Shown here piece after piece: positions 16,672 to 25,799 of a DNA stretch of 54,028 nucleotides. The notes below the pieces were generated by a model. It made no database searches. It was not told the DNA's origin and saw only the letters and a program-made list of their open reading frames with translations. The translations under genes were made by a program, and so were the position numbers. Positions within the stretch are counted from its first letter, which is position 1; every line of letters begins with the position of its first letter. Source of the DNA: Paramesorhizobium salinisoli (lineage in GTDB: Bacteria > Pseudomonadota > Alphaproteobacteria > Rhizobiales > Rhizobiaceae); contig NZ_QOZG01000015.1 of the NCBI RefSeq assembly GCF_003335045.1, positions 1 through 54,028 on the forward strand. Direction: 5' to 3'.

Positions 16672-17820
16672 TTAGGACGGGCTGTCGGAAAGGCTTATCG
16701 CGTAGCCAGGCCGAAACTCTATCGGCAGGAAGCGGCGATGATATTCCGCAAATGTTGCGTCCGGGTCGAGATCGGCAAACAGGTCCGGATGGAACCATTT
16801 CGCCAGTTGCTGGACAGCGATAAATTCATAGGGGCTGTTGTAAAACTGGTGCCAGATGGCGTGAAAATTCCGCGTTTTCTGGGCTGCGATGTCGGTATAG
16901 GCGCTACGCTCGGTGAACCATTCGAGCTTTTTCCGCGTCACATCTGGATCCGCGCCCGGGCCAAGCGGAATCCAGTGGCCGCCGGGCACATAGGCCGCCC
17001 AGTCGGCGCTGGTAATGACGACATGCTCGGGATTGGAAGCAATTACCTGTTCCGGATTGAGCTGGCCGAATGTGGTGGGAATGAAGTCGCTGCCGATATT
17101 ATGGCCGCCGGCGAGCTCGACATAGTTTCCGAAATTTTCCGCGCCGAATGACAGACAGCAATCGTCGGCATAGCCCCCGATGCGTTCGATGAAGACCCTG
17201 GGGCGCGGTGGCCTGGCCCTGTCGAGGACGTCGCTAACCCGAGCCATGGCCTGGTGGCGAAAAGCTATGATCTCCTCCGCACGCGCTTCCCGTCCCATGA
17301 TCTTGCCCAGGAGGCGAATGGTTTTTTCGGTATTTTGCAGTGGATAGTGGCGGAAGTCGATGTAAAGGACGGGAATATTGAGCTCCGCGAGCTTCTCGAC
17401 ATATTCAGCATCCTCATTGGCGCGCTTTGCCTCGAGATTGAGCAGAACGACATCAGGCTTCAGAACAATGGTCGATTCTATGTCGATCAAACCGTTTTCC
17501 TGACCTTTGAACGCAGGAACGTCGGCCAGCCTGGGAAAGGCTTGAAGATATTGCGCATAAGTAGCTGGATCGGCCTCGATCAGATCGTTGCGCCAGGCGA
17601 CGATGCGGGCCAAGGGGTCCTTCGATTCCAGCGAAGCGATGAGATAAAGTTGCCGTCCCTCTCCCAGGAGGATACGTTTGACCGGCGCGTTCACCCGCAC
17701 CTCGCGACCCGCTATATCCGTGACGATCGTCGGGGCCTGTTTATCGCCAGCAGCTTGTTCCCCGCCAAACGCCACCGCCGGGACCAATGCGATCAGGATT
17801 GCGATCACGATACGCAACAT
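16672..17820 (-). CDS. Periplasmic ferric-siderophore-binding protein (FecB/TroA-like)
   Basis: This 382-residue protein has a signal peptide (MLRIVIAILIALVPAVAFG) and a periplasmic iron-complex-binding fold. Visible parts are TDIAGREVRVNAPVKRILLG at the start of the mature protein, the lobe-1 segment IDIESTIVLKPDVVLLNLEA, and a C-terminal NSPYEFIAVQQLAKWFHPDLF. The ATG at 17820 is chosen for its signal peptide and AAAGGA site; the frame is open further upstream, within the MFS gene. It is the last gene of the siderophore operon. No FecCD permease or ATPase is found in the window, so it must work with a transporter encoded elsewhere. It was the most difficult operon member to place in a narrow subfamily. 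Confidence 0.85.
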   Translation of the reverse strand: MLRIVIAILIALVPAVAFGGEQAAGDKQAPTIVTDIAGREVRVNAPVKRILLGEGRQLYLIASLESKDPLARIVAWRNDLIEADPATYAQYLQAFPRLADVPAFKGQENGLIDIESTIVLKPDVVLLNLEAKRANEDAEYVEKLAELNIPVLYIDFRHYPLQNTEKTIRLLGKIMGREARAEEIIAFRHQAMARVSDVLDRARPPRPRVFIERIGGYADDCCLSFGAENFGNYVELAGGHNIGSDFIPTTFGQLNPEQVIASNPEHVVITSADWAAYVPGGHWIPLGPGADPDVTRKKLEWFTERSAYTDIAAQKTRNFHAIWHQFYNSPYEFIAVQQLAKWFHPDLFADLDPDATFAEYHRRFLPIEFRPGYAISLSDSPS

Positions 17821-17834
17821 CAAGCGTCCTTTCT

Positions 17835-19064
17835 TCACAACAACACTCCTTTGCCGATTGGCTGGCGCGACTTGAGCCACAAGCCTACCGCAACCAGCAG
17901 CGACACACCGTACAGGCTTGCGACGAGCGGAAACGCCGCTTTCAGGCCAAGGCATTGGGTCGCTATAACACCTGCGATGATTCCTGCAACAGAGGCGCCT
18001 TGCTGGCAGGTCTGGGCAAGCCCCAATGCCGACCCTTGCTGATCGTTCCTCGTCGCTGCTGAAATGAGCGCCAGGAGCACCGGGGTTGTTCCTCCCAAGA
18101 GAGCCCCCCAGACAAAATAGAGCGTCATGAACAGCCCGATGCTGCTGGTAAGACCCGCCAATCCGGTTGCGATCAAACATGCTGCCGAAATCAAGGCGCT
18201 CCATCCCAATACATGGGATAATGCGCGTCCCTCAAAGAAGCGAGCCCATATAGGAGCCCCGACGACAAATCCAAGGGCGAGCAGGCCGTAACTCAACCCG
18301 GCCATCGCATGGTGCGCCCCGAACACTTCCGTCATGTAGAGTGAGAAGGGTACCTGCAGGACCATCCTGCTTGCGAGCAGCATCCCCATGAGTGCAAGTA
18401 GACCCGAAACAGGTGTGTCCGTTTGCGGTCCTTGAGATATTGTTCTTTCCTTTGGCGGCTGCAGCGTTTCCAACCGGGAAGAGGGTGCTGGCAGGCTGAA
18501 CCATGCAATGACCGCACAGAACCCGCAGATAACGCCCGCGGTGAGATTGACGGCGGTGAAAGGCAAAGCATCCAGAATAAGGCCGCCCAGGAAGGCGCCG
18601 CCGAGCGAGCCGACATTGGTTGCCACCTGCAGCCATGCAAAGAGGCCGGCACGGTCCCGGCCTCCGGTGATCTGCACGCCGTAGGCCTGCGCCGGGGCGA
18701 TATAGCCGGCGCAGGCGCCCTGCAGGAAACGCAATGCCAGAATTGTCCAGACGTCCTGGGCAAAGGCGACAAGCAATTGCGTGACCGCCAGCCCTATCAG
18801 CGCCCGAACCATCATCAGCCGATTGCCGTGGCGATCGCCCATACGTCCCCAGAACGCGCTTGTCAGCGAGATGCCAAGCATCGGACAGACATAGACCCCA
18901 ATTCCGGCAAGGCTAAAGATGCCTTCGGACGTGCTGAGTGCCTTGATCTGAATCGGCCAAAAGGGACCGCTCATCTCCATCGCCCCCATGGAAGCGAATT
19001 GCAGGCCGAACAGGAGCAGGAAGATGGGTCCAAAGCCGCGAAGCGCGGTAACTGCGCTGGTCAT
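17835..19064 (-). CDS. MFS transporter, probable siderophore exporter
   Basis: This 409-residue major-facilitator protein has 12 predicted membrane helices, starting [20 protein letters not shown]. The loop 2-3 signature is [14 protein letters not shown], the MFS motif A. MFS proteins in siderophore operons (for example SbnD, PvsC, AlcS types) export the finished siderophore, and position between the synthetase and the binding protein suggests that role here. Its ATG overlaps the stop of the IucA/IucC gene by four bases. The operon layout is the main evidence for the substrate. Confidence 0.88.
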   Translation of the reverse strand: MTSAVTALRGFGPIFLLLFGLQFASMGAMEMSGPFWPIQIKALSTSEGIFSLAGIGVYVCPMLGISLTSAFWGRMGDRHGNRLMMVRALIGLAVTQLLVAFAQDVWTILALRFLQGACAGYIAPAQAYGVQITGGRDRAGLFAWLQVATNVGSLGGAFLGGLILDALPFTAVNLTAGVICGFCAVIAWFSLPAPSSRLETLQPPKERTISQGPQTDTPVSGLLALMGMLLASRMVLQVPFSLYMTEVFGAHHAMAGLSYGLLALGFVVGAPIWARFFEGRALSHVLGWSALISAACLIATGLAGLTSSIGLFMTLYFVWGALLGGTTPVLLALISAATRNDQQGSALGLAQTCQQGASVAGIIAGVIATQCLGLKAAFPLVASLYGVSLLVAVGLWLKSRQPIGKGVLL

Positions 19065-20947
19065 TGCGCGCGCACCAGCGGATTGGGCAATTGATGTTCG
19101 ACCCGGTAATCACGATAGCACTCCAGATGCATCCGGAGCACCGAACGCGTTGGCCAGGGATCTTCGAGAAAGGCCTTACGCTCCTCGGCCCAAAATGCAT
19201 CGGAAAACATGCGTGGTCGCAACGCATCGAATGCCTGCTCGGTTTCTTCGCGAAGAATATTCCACAGCCTGAAGTCAGTCAGCGCATATTGCTCGCTCAG
19301 ACACAGGGCGATCTCGTGCAGGTGACAGACGAGGCAGGCGTCGATCACGAAGGAACGTACCAGGCTGATATCATCATCGAAGGTCGTGGGTAAAATCCCT
19401 TCGCGGCTGAACGGCTTGAGATCGTACCCCCGTTCCTTGAACAATGGTGCGAAACTGCGGCCGTCACCGAAATCGCGGATAAGCAGCTTGCGCGGCTGCC
19501 CCTCATGGTCGAACAGAATGGTGCTGTTTTGCTGATGGGCCTCGAAGGCAATCCCATAGAGCAGATACATGGCGAGCGCAGGTCGGATCACGGTGCGCGC
19601 ATAAGCTCTAAAGAACGCCGCAACATCTGCTTCGGTTTCGCTGCCTTTTCTGGCGATGAGTTCGCAAAGAAGCGGGCGGTCGTCGACGGGGCTCGCCGTT
19701 AAAAGGGCCGCGACGGTGATGGGCAGAAGTCCGTCCGCGCGTGCCAAGGCATCAGCATTGCGATAGACGACCGAAAGAAACCGGCCGGGATGCTCATCGC
19801 CGGTATCGGGATGGTGGAGAATCGCACCCAATTCCTCGACGAAGATCTCCAGCCCGTCATTGAGATCGTCTTCTTTCGACAAAATGTCTGAAATCAGCGT
19901 GCTGAGGCGTGGCCCCATATGGATAGACTTCCCCTGCAACGTGCGCTGCTCGCTCGTCAGCCAGATGGCGACCGGCAGCTTGATGAAGGGCTTGGGTTCC
20001 TGTGTTTCCGGCAGCATCGTTCGAAAGGACATGGATGGCAGTGTCTCGATTTCCGGCCCAGCCGGATCGAAGATACCGGCGTCGATCTCGGGCGCGAATT
20101 CCCGACGCACGAAATTCTCCAGATGCCATGCGTGAACGGGGAGGGGAAGCCAATTCTCGGGTGATTTACCACGCTCCTTCAGACCCTCGCTCCAGCCTCG
20201 CCATAAATCGGGGAAGTGCTTCGAAAACCACGCCGAATAGCTACCGACATGCGGCATCATCTCGACATAAGCCCAGTCGCTGCGCAGCGCTGCGATACGT
20301 AGGTGTACCCGGGCGCCGAACTCTGGCGACAGCGCAACCACGTCCTGCGGCGACAGGCCGGGTTTGGCTTTCCATGTCGGATAAAAGGGATGTCCTTCGA
20401 GTGCGCCCCACTGGTCGAGGGTCATGGCAGCCAGGTGCGACGGCATATTTCCTTCCAGATAGTCAAGGAAGCCAGGGGCATGCGCCGTGACTATTTTCCG
20501 GCGCAGTTCAGCACTCCAGTTTTGCCTGTGGCGACGCGCGAGCATGTCATTATGCATGCTGTTTTCTATGTCGCGCAGCAGATGCTCCAGACCATCAGGT
20601 GCCAGAGAAATCGTGAGACAAGGTGCGACCTCTTTCATCAACGCGGCTGGATCGTCAATCGCTTGCCGCATGCCCATGCCATCCAGCACCTCGATCTGCC
20701 CACGATTTTGCAATGTTCCGGCAGGTCCGGGGCTAAGGCAGGTAAAACGCAGCACGCGGCGGGATGGCCAAAGAGGGAACCACGCCTGACGCCCGTCACT
20801 CGCCCACAATATCGCGTCAGGGTCCAGCAGACGCTCGGCGAAAAGGCAGCGCACGAGCCTGTGGATTGCGTTGTACCTGGCACCGACCAGAAGCTTTGCA
20901 TCCTCCTCCTGGTCGTGATCTATCGGGGAAATCAATCTCTCATCCAT
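19061..20947 (-). CDS. IucA/IucC-family NRPS-independent siderophore (NIS) synthetase
   Basis: This 628-residue enzyme forms an ATP-dependent amide between a carboxylic acid (citrate, malate, alpha-ketoglutarate or a derivative) and an amine. Family marks are [16 protein letters not shown] (about residue 150), the middle region [21 protein letters not shown], the active-site stretch [19 protein letters not shown] with [11 protein letters not shown], and an FhuF-like C-terminal part. ATG 20947 overlaps the stop of the opine dehydrogenase gene by one base (TAATG), which fixes the start. It is the only NIS synthetase in the operon. Staphyloferrin B needs three and vibrioferrin two, so the product should contain just one NIS-made bond, unless another synthetase lies elsewhere. 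Confidence 0.92.
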   Translation of the reverse strand: MDERLISPIDHDQEEDAKLLVGARYNAIHRLVRCLFAERLLDPDAILWASDGRQAWFPLWPSRRVLRFTCLSPGPAGTLQNRGQIEVLDGMGMRQAIDDPAALMKEVAPCLTISLAPDGLEHLLRDIENSMHNDMLARRHRQNWSAELRRKIVTAHAPGFLDYLEGNMPSHLAAMTLDQWGALEGHPFYPTWKAKPGLSPQDVVALSPEFGARVHLRIAALRSDWAYVEMMPHVGSYSAWFSKHFPDLWRGWSEGLKERGKSPENWLPLPVHAWHLENFVRREFAPEIDAGIFDPAGPEIETLPSMSFRTMLPETQEPKPFIKLPVAIWLTSEQRTLQGKSIHMGPRLSTLISDILSKEDDLNDGLEIFVEELGAILHHPDTGDEHPGRFLSVVYRNADALARADGLLPITVAALLTASPVDDRPLLCELIARKGSETEADVAAFFRAYARTVIRPALAMYLLYGIAFEAHQQNSTILFDHEGQPRKLLIRDFGDGRSFAPLFKERGYDLKPFSREGILPTTFDDDISLVRSFVIDACLVCHLHEIALCLSEQYALTDFRLWNILREETEQAFDALRPRMFSDAFWAEERKAFLEDPWPTRSVLRMHLECYRDYRVEHQLPNPLVRAQ

Positions 20948-22086
20948 TACGCGGCCTCCGGCCAGTCTGATGGAATATAATCGGGAACGCTGTCCGCCAG
21001 TTCGCCGTGATAATCGCGGGCCCATTGATATGTTCTGGCGATGGCTGGAACCGCCACGCCGAGCCGTTCCGCCATCGTGACGAGCAGCGCCTGTCCGAAG
21101 GCGATATCCTCATGGAAGGCGCGGCTTTCGCGATCGATGACGAAACCGTGTCCGTTCCGATTGGGAATGAGCGGCGCACGAATGCCAGCATAGGCGCGAT
21201 TGGTGCGTAAAAGCGTGTGCATGGTTCGACTGTCTTCGATCTGGTGGCCATAGGCCTCGATCAATTCCTGACGGAGGGGTTTTACAGAACGCAGATCGAC
21301 ACCGAGACGCGCTTCGCTCGCCCGCCGGATTGCCTGGTTTTCCGCATCACAGGTTTCCAGCAGCTCCGCCCCGGCCTTTGGGCAGTCACTCCACCAGCAC
21401 AGGGGACCGTCAAAAGGCCTGTTTTCCCAAGGGGCGCCGGGGCCTACGAGCGCGTAGAGCACAGCCGGATGCATCAGGGCGTTGCCCGGCGTCAGGGTGA
21501 TTTCGAGATAGTCCTGCAGCAGGGTGACGGGGGCATCGTAGAGGGCGTTCAACATCGTCAAAAGCGCCGTGCCACTCGCAGTGCTCTCGCGATCATGAAG
21601 AGCGACATAGAGCTCCGCCTTCACGCCTCCCATCCGAACGCTCCGGCCGGCGATCAGATCGAAGGCGATATGAGGCACATCCTTCATACCCCAGACCACC
21701 ACATTGTCGTGGCTCGACAGAGCCTTTGCGGCAAGCCAGTCGAAGCCACAAAAGCCGGGAATGGCCCCGATAAAAACGCGCCGGTCGCGCATCACATGCG
21801 GCGCTATCCGCTGCAGCAGTGCAGGCCTCGCCTGGGCGGGCTGCGTTATAATCACCATCTCAGCGTTCTCGAGCGCCTCGCCCGGGTTGGTCCCGACATG
21901 GTCGGGCCTGGCGCTCAGGACGCGGCCGTCCCGGGTTTCGGCCTGCCACAGACCGTCGCCTTCCGCCCATAGTCCCGCGATTGCGGTGGAATTGGTCAGG
22001 ACGGAAACCTCGACGTCCGGGTTCTGCTTGAAGAGGACCGCGTTGAGATGGCCGGTACGGCCCGCGCCACAGATTGTCACCTTCAT
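20947..22086 (-). CDS. Opine (octopine-type) dehydrogenase in the siderophore operon
   Basis: This 379-residue NAD(P)H-dependent enzyme has an N-terminal Rossmann domain (VTICGAGRTGHLNAVLF; GxGxxG at residues 7-12) and a C-terminal octopine-dehydrogenase domain with the conserved LTPGNALMHPAVLYALVG, whose histidine is the family's catalytic candidate. Family enzymes join an amino group to a 2-keto acid and reduce the imine, as in octopine or in the metallophores staphylopine and pseudopaline. The ATG at 22086 overlaps the upstream stop (ATGA). Its place is where staphyloferrin B clusters carry sbnB, a different (ornithine-cyclodeaminase-like) dehydrogenase. Either it condenses pyruvate or another keto acid onto the siderophore backbone, or it runs in reverse as an SbnB substitute. 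Confidence 0.88.
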   Translation of the reverse strand: MKVTICGAGRTGHLNAVLFKQNPDVEVSVLTNSTAIAGLWAEGDGLWQAETRDGRVLSARPDHVGTNPGEALENAEMVIITQPAQARPALLQRIAPHVMRDRRVFIGAIPGFCGFDWLAAKALSSHDNVVVWGMKDVPHIAFDLIAGRSVRMGGVKAELYVALHDRESTASGTALLTMLNALYDAPVTLLQDYLEITLTPGNALMHPAVLYALVGPGAPWENRPFDGPLCWWSDCPKAGAELLETCDAENQAIRRASEARLGVDLRSVKPLRQELIEAYGHQIEDSRTMHTLLRTNRAYAGIRAPLIPNRNGHGFVIDRESRAFHEDIAFGQALLVTMAERLGVAVPAIARTYQWARDYHGELADSVPDYIPSDWPEAA

Positions 22087-23093
22087 GCGGCCCGCGCCTT
22101 TTCCATCAGCCAGCCATCGAGCTGCGCGGCAATTGCCGGATCGAACAGATTGCGTTTTTCCATCCACTCGTCGTCGAATATCGTGCTTAGATATTTCTCG
22201 CCGCCATCCGCGACCGTCGTCACGACCGTGCCGCTGAGCTTACCTGACGCGATGAACTCCAGTGCCTTGTAGATGGCGCCGCCCGTCGAGCCGCCCACGA
22301 GAAGGCCTCTTCGCCGGGCGATATAGCGCGCCGTCTCGAAGGCCTGCGTGTCGGTTACCTGCACGCCTTCGTCGATGCAGCTATAGTCCAGCACGTTGCC
22401 GACTTCGTCTCCCGCAGGCGTACCGGTTCCCGATTGGTAGTAAGGGTGCCCGGGCTTGCCGAAAACGATCGAACCGGCGGGCTCCACGGCGATGGTGCGG
22501 ATCGCCGGATTGTGACGCTTGAGGCGCTGGGATATGCCGGTCATGGATCCACCGGTGCCAACACAGCCGACAAATGCGTCGATGCTGTCCGGGATCTGGG
22601 ACAGCAGCTCGTCGACATAGCCGGCATAACCTTCAGGATTTGCCGGATTGTCCGACTGGTTCATGAACAATGCTCCCGGGAGCTGGGCGCCAAGCTGTGC
22701 CGCCAGTCGCTGCCTTTCCACCACAGCCACTTCGTCTTCGCGAAAATCGCCTTCGACGTATCGGATTTCAGCGCCGAGCGCGCGCATCATCCGGATCTTG
22801 TCCGGCGCCGCATGATGATCCACGACTGCAATGAAGCGTAGGCCGAATTCCAGCGCTGCGAGCGCAAGGCCGGTGCCGGTATTGCCGGACGAGGATTCGA
22901 CAATCGTTCCGCCAGGCGCAAGACGTCCATCCTGAAGCGCGGCGACGACCATGCTATGCGCCATGCGATCTTTCATGGAGCCCCCCGGATTATTCTTCTC
23001 GATCTTCAGGACCAAAGTGCTGTCGCGATGGGGAACGGCGATCGACATGACCGGCGTCTGGCCAATCAACTGAGTTATGGACATGTGCATCAT
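22083..23093 (-). CDS. SbnA-like PLP-dependent synthase (cysteine synthase family)
   Basis: This 336-residue fold-type II PLP enzyme has the PLP lysine Lys41 in NNPGGSMKDR, phosphate and substrate loops VESSSGNTG and VGTGGSMTGIS, and GGSTGGAIYKA in the C-terminal part. SbnA uses O-phosphoserine and the amine of glutamate to make N-(1-amino-1-carboxyl-2-ethyl)-glutamate for staphyloferrin B. The neighbours (an SbnI-like protein and an SbnH-like decarboxylase) support the SbnA assignment over housekeeping CysK or cystathionine synthase. The start follows directly on the preceding stop (TAGATG). The amine substrate may differ from glutamate: lysine would lead toward a rhizobactin-like backbone. 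Confidence 0.85.
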   Translation of the reverse strand: MMHMSITQLIGQTPVMSIAVPHRDSTLVLKIEKNNPGGSMKDRMAHSMVVAALQDGRLAPGGTIVESSSGNTGTGLALAALEFGLRFIAVVDHHAAPDKIRMMRALGAEIRYVEGDFREDEVAVVERQRLAAQLGAQLPGALFMNQSDNPANPEGYAGYVDELLSQIPDSIDAFVGCVGTGGSMTGISQRLKRHNPAIRTIAVEPAGSIVFGKPGHPYYQSGTGTPAGDEVGNVLDYSCIDEGVQVTDTQAFETARYIARRRGLLVGGSTGGAIYKALEFIASGKLSGTVVTTVADGGEKYLSTIFDDEWMEKRNLFDPAIAAQLDGWLMEKARAA

Positions 23094-24467
23094 CTATACC
23101 TCTTCAATGGTGTCGGAAGACAGTGTGAGTTGTCCTTCTGCGCCCCGCATCACGCGTAAGCGGGCCGGCATGGGGTGGCGATGAAATTCATTTTCGAGGA
23201 GGTCCATCTGGTAACCGCCGGTATTGGCATAAACCAACAGATCGCCAGCTTGCGGTGCGACGGGAAAGGTCAACCATCTGTTGCTGAGGACGTCCTCGCC
23301 CAAACAGCTGTGACCAGCCAGATAGGCGCGGACCGGAGGTGATGTGGAGGGCGATCGCGCGGCTGGGATGAGAATGGGATCAATCAGAAACTCGGAGGCA
23401 AACCAGGTTTCGCAAGCGCTGAAGCTGCTGCCTTCGACGAAGATGACATGCGTGTCTTGGCCCAAAGCCTTTACCCGCGTGATCCGGAAGGCGGTGATGG
23501 CCGCCTGGTCCGCCAGGGCGCGCCCCGGCTCCATCGCGAGGACCAGGCCCTCCCGCGCGACATAATCTGCAACAGTGCACCCTTTGCCTATTTCTGCCCG
23601 CAAGAGCTGGCGCAGCCATTCAGCCGCTGAAAGCGCACTGCCATAGGGATAAAAGGAGCCGGGTACTTTTCCGGTGCGGTAATCGTCGGGCATCTGCGTT
23701 GCCAGATGCGCCTGGAATTGTTGCTGATCGACATATCGTATGGGCAATCCGCCGCCAATATCGATCATGCCGGGGGAAAAGCCCATCCTGCGGGCCTGGG
23801 CAACAAGATCTGCAGCCTCCCTCAAGGCTGCGGCACGATCCTCCCAACGATAGCCGTTAAGATGGAAATGCAGTCCGTCAAAGTGCAGTCTGCCTTCTTG
23901 AGCAATGCGGGTAAGGCAGTGAATGACTGCTTCCGCCGGCATGCCGAAGCGGCTATTGCCCTGGTTCGTCGGCCGCAGACGCAGCAGGACAGGCTGGGCG
24001 CTCGTTTCTGATAAGGGGCCATTGATGAGATCCTCCAGTTCCTCCGGAGAATCCACGGATATCAGCGCATTGCAGGCGATAAGCTCTTTGTGGAACGCGG
24101 GGGTCTTCGCCGGTCCGGTTGCCACGAGTTTAAGACCATCGGCGCCGAGCCGTCTGGCGTCTCGAAGTTCGTACAAGCTGGAGACGTCGATACCAGCGCC
24201 TGCGCGGAGCGCAGCCCAAAGAAGGCCGGGCGATTTGTTGACCTTCGCCCCATAATAAAGCGCATGCTCAATGCCATGATCAGCCAGTACGTCCCTTAAC
24301 GCAGCCAGATTTTCCTGTAAGGCTTCGGGCCAGATCAGATTAAGCGGAGAACCGTAACGCGCGACCCAGTCAAAAAGCAGTGAACTTTCCTGAGCAAGAA
24401 CCTCCGCGATTTGCGACCGCAGAATTGGTGGCAGGTCAGCGCCAAGCTTGTGGCAATGGAGTGTCAT
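23094..24467 (-). CDS. PLP-dependent decarboxylase, LysA/ornithine-decarboxylase fold (SbnH-like)
   Basis: This 457-residue alanine-racemase-fold decarboxylase carries the PLP lysine Lys75 in [10 protein letters not shown], the HFHLNG segment, the phosphate loop [11 protein letters not shown], the EPGRAL region and a catalytic-cysteine segment HSCLGEDVL. The C-terminal barrel ends [21 protein letters not shown]. SbnH, AcsE and PvsE are siderophore enzymes of this fold that decarboxylate an amino acid or a diaminopropionate adduct. ATG 24467 has AGGAG seven bases upstream and overlaps the stop of the preceding gene (ATGA); a GTG at 24473 is less likely. It should convert the diaminopropionate-type unit to an ethylenediamine unit. 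Confidence 0.87.
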   Translation of the reverse strand: MTLHCHKLGADLPPILRSQIAEVLAQESSLLFDWVARYGSPLNLIWPEALQENLAALRDVLADHGIEHALYYGAKVNKSPGLLWAALRAGAGIDVSSLYELRDARRLGADGLKLVATGPAKTPAFHKELIACNALISVDSPEELEDLINGPLSETSAQPVLLRLRPTNQGNSRFGMPAEAVIHCLTRIAQEGRLHFDGLHFHLNGYRWEDRAAALREAADLVAQARRMGFSPGMIDIGGGLPIRYVDQQQFQAHLATQMPDDYRTGKVPGSFYPYGSALSAAEWLRQLLRAEIGKGCTVADYVAREGLVLAMEPGRALADQAAITAFRITRVKALGQDTHVIFVEGSSFSACETWFASEFLIDPILIPAARSPSTSPPVRAYLAGHSCLGEDVLSNRWLTFPVAPQAGDLLVYANTGGYQMDLLENEFHRHPMPARLRVMRGAEGQLTLSSDTIEEV

Positions 24468-24895
24468 GACCACGCTCCTATGGCATGTGCCGGCGCAGTT
24501 TCATCCGGCTTGAGCCGATACAAAAGCTGCAAAGGCACGTCGCAACTCGGCAAAGCCTGATCGAAAATGTGCCGCGTCGTCTTACAGGGGAACTTTCGGC
24601 CACTGCGCGCCATAGCGAAGATGCTAGCAGGCGTGATCGTTTCACCCGGGCGCCAGCTCTCCACGCGTACGTTGCTGTAGTCGAGCAGGATCACCGGTAT
24701 CGCGCCTAGCCCGAGACGATGGGCAACCCTTAGCCGATGATGACCATCCATTACGAACATGGCATCCTTCTCAGCTGTTATCGGCGCGGTCCATGAGCCC
24801 GCATGCAGGATCTGCCCCTGCAGCTCATTAACTCTTTCGAGATCCACCTCTTCGGTGGATATAAAGCAGTCCGGGGAAACAAAACAATAATCCAT
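24464..24895 (-). CDS. SbnI/SerK-like ParB-fold protein (probable free-serine kinase)
   Basis: This 143-residue protein with a ParB/Srx-like fold has the core [21 protein letters not shown] (Asp50 to His53). In S. aureus SbnI and archaeal SerK proteins this motif belongs to a kinase that makes O-phosphoserine from free serine; SbnI also senses heme. Here it would feed the SbnA-like enzyme. It is shorter than SbnI (about 254 residues), so the heme/regulatory C-terminal part seems to be absent. The start at 24895 is chosen because AGAGG lies seven bases upstream and because the longer frame (to 24949) runs back through the -10 and the iron box. It is the first gene of the operon and overlaps the next. 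Confidence 0.72.
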   Translation of the reverse strand: MDYCFVSPDCFISTEEVDLERVNELQGQILHAGSWTAPITAEKDAMFVMDGHHRLRVAHRLGLGAIPVILLDYSNVRVESWRPGETITPASIFAMARSGRKFPCKTTRHIFDQALPSCDVPLQLLYRLKPDETAPAHAIGAWS

Positions 24896-24925
24896 GCGGC
24901 TACCTCTCATGAGTGATGTCACGGC

Positions 24926-24954
24926 ATAATACTTGATTCTTTTAATCATGTTTA
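24926..24954 (-). promoter_or_regulatory. Siderophore operon promoter with RirA-type iron box in the spacer
   Basis: On the minus strand TAAACA (24949-24954) and TATTAT (24926-24931) are 17 bases apart. TGA-N9-TCA at 24934-24948 lies entirely between them, the classic place for a repressor site. The inferred transcription start near 24918 leaves a short leader to the ATG at 24895. The match to the iron box of the TonB receptor promoter shows that both units share one iron regulon, most likely through RirA. Confidence 0.72.
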
Positions 24955-24973
24955 TGACAGTGGCTAGACAGTT

Positions 24974-24989
24974 TTGACCTTATGGTCAA
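24974..24989. repeat. TTGACC-N4-GGTCAA palindrome upstream of the siderophore operon
   Basis: TTGACC (24974-24979) and GGTCAA (24984-24989) form a perfect dyad 20 bases upstream of the -35. It contains TGA-N8-TCA, one base short of a second iron box. It may be a secondary RirA site or bind another regulator. The following bases to 25340 hold no supported gene. Confidence 0.4.
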
Positions 24990-25340
24990 GCTGACCGAGG
25001 ACTCTCGGCGACGTTTCCGGGGCAGCGAAGTAGAACGGTTTCTAGCTCACGGGCGAAAAGCCACGACCTCGAGGGCTGCGATGCAACGCACACTGCCGCC
25101 GTACCAAGTTGGTCCTCTGCCACGTCGTCCGCTTTGCATGATGAGGACCTCACATTTTCTCTCCGCTATCACCGGACGTGCGCCCTTACCTCATCTCAAA
25201 GTTGCGATTTGCCACTTTGGCTGATGGAATGCGACGGGATTGGTCCACTTATGTTCCTATTTTGTTCTGAGTCGGCATAAGAGTTGAGGAGAAGAGGAAT
25301 AATTCCTAATCGTATTTCCGGAGGGCTGCGGCGCGTTGCG
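24990..25340. other. 351-base stretch with no supported gene
   Basis: The region lies between the siderophore promoter and the 3' end of the phosphodiesterase gene. A short plus-strand frame continues from 24982 to 25224, but it lacks a ribosome site and any recognised domain. No clear terminator was seen. Confidence 0.35.
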
Positions 25341-25799
25341 CTAGATGATCGGATGAATGGTTGGAACCAGCTTTTCTTTACAGATGTGCACTGTGGCCAA
25401 GGTCGCGGGGAGCTTGAAGCGGCGAGGTCCCGCACTTCCGGGGTTCAGGTAAACAACGCCGTCGAGGGTCTCGATGCTGGCGCGATGGGAATGCCCCGAT
25501 ATCACGATGCTAACACTCTTCTCGATCAGCCCAGATCGCAGGTCGTTACGATCGTGGATGAGGAAAATTTCATGACCGAACAACGTCAGGCGGAGGGTGT
25601 CGGGGTATATCGCTGCCCGTGCTTCGCCATCGATATTCCCGCGGATCGCCGAAACTGGCGCGGTCGCCTCCAGCCTTTCGATGATCTTGGGATCTCCAAT
25701 GTCACCCGCGTGGACGATGTGATCGACACCATCCAGGAGTTTGACGGTCTCATCGCGAAAGAGGCCGTGGATGTCAGAGATAACGCCAAGGGTATGCAT
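25341..25799 (-). CDS. YfcE-type metallophosphoesterase
   Basis: This 152-residue calcineurin-like phosphodiesterase has all metal-binding motifs: DIHG near residue 9, HAGDIGD near 30, GNIDGE near 54, a lone His in FLIHDRND and GHSH near 102. This compact form matches the YfcE/MJ0936 group, which hydrolyses phosphodiesters in vitro with mostly unknown physiological targets. The gene stands alone on the minus strand. Length is slightly below the usual 165-185 residues, but no motif is missing. Confidence 0.88.
   Translation of the reverse strand: MHTLGVISDIHGLFRDETVKLLDGVDHIVHAGDIGDPKIIERLEATAPVSAIRGNIDGEARAAIYPDTLRLTLFGHEIFLIHDRNDLRSGLIEKSVSIVISGHSHRASIETLDGVVYLNPGSAGPRRFKLPATLATVHICKEKLVPTIHPII

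Noticed and set aside
17821-18204. Long in-frame N-terminal extension of the periplasmic binding protein
   Set aside because: It overlaps the MFS exporter gene and lacks homology. A signal peptide and AAAGGA site start the protein at 17820.
18423-19094. 223-codon plus-strand frame opposite the MFS gene
   Set aside because: It is an antisense shadow of a gene with clear family motifs; the translation is rich in Arg, Gln and Glu, as is usual for such shadows.
22083-23093. Housekeeping cysteine synthase or cystathionine beta-synthase
   Set aside because: The operon partners (SbnI-like, SbnH-like, NIS synthetase), overlapping genes and iron box point to siderophore precursor synthesis instead.
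24896-24949. Longer N-terminus for the SbnI-like protein (MIKRIKYY start)
   Set aside because: It would put the -10 element and almost the whole iron box in or at the edge of coding sequence. A good ribosome site precedes the ATG at 24895.
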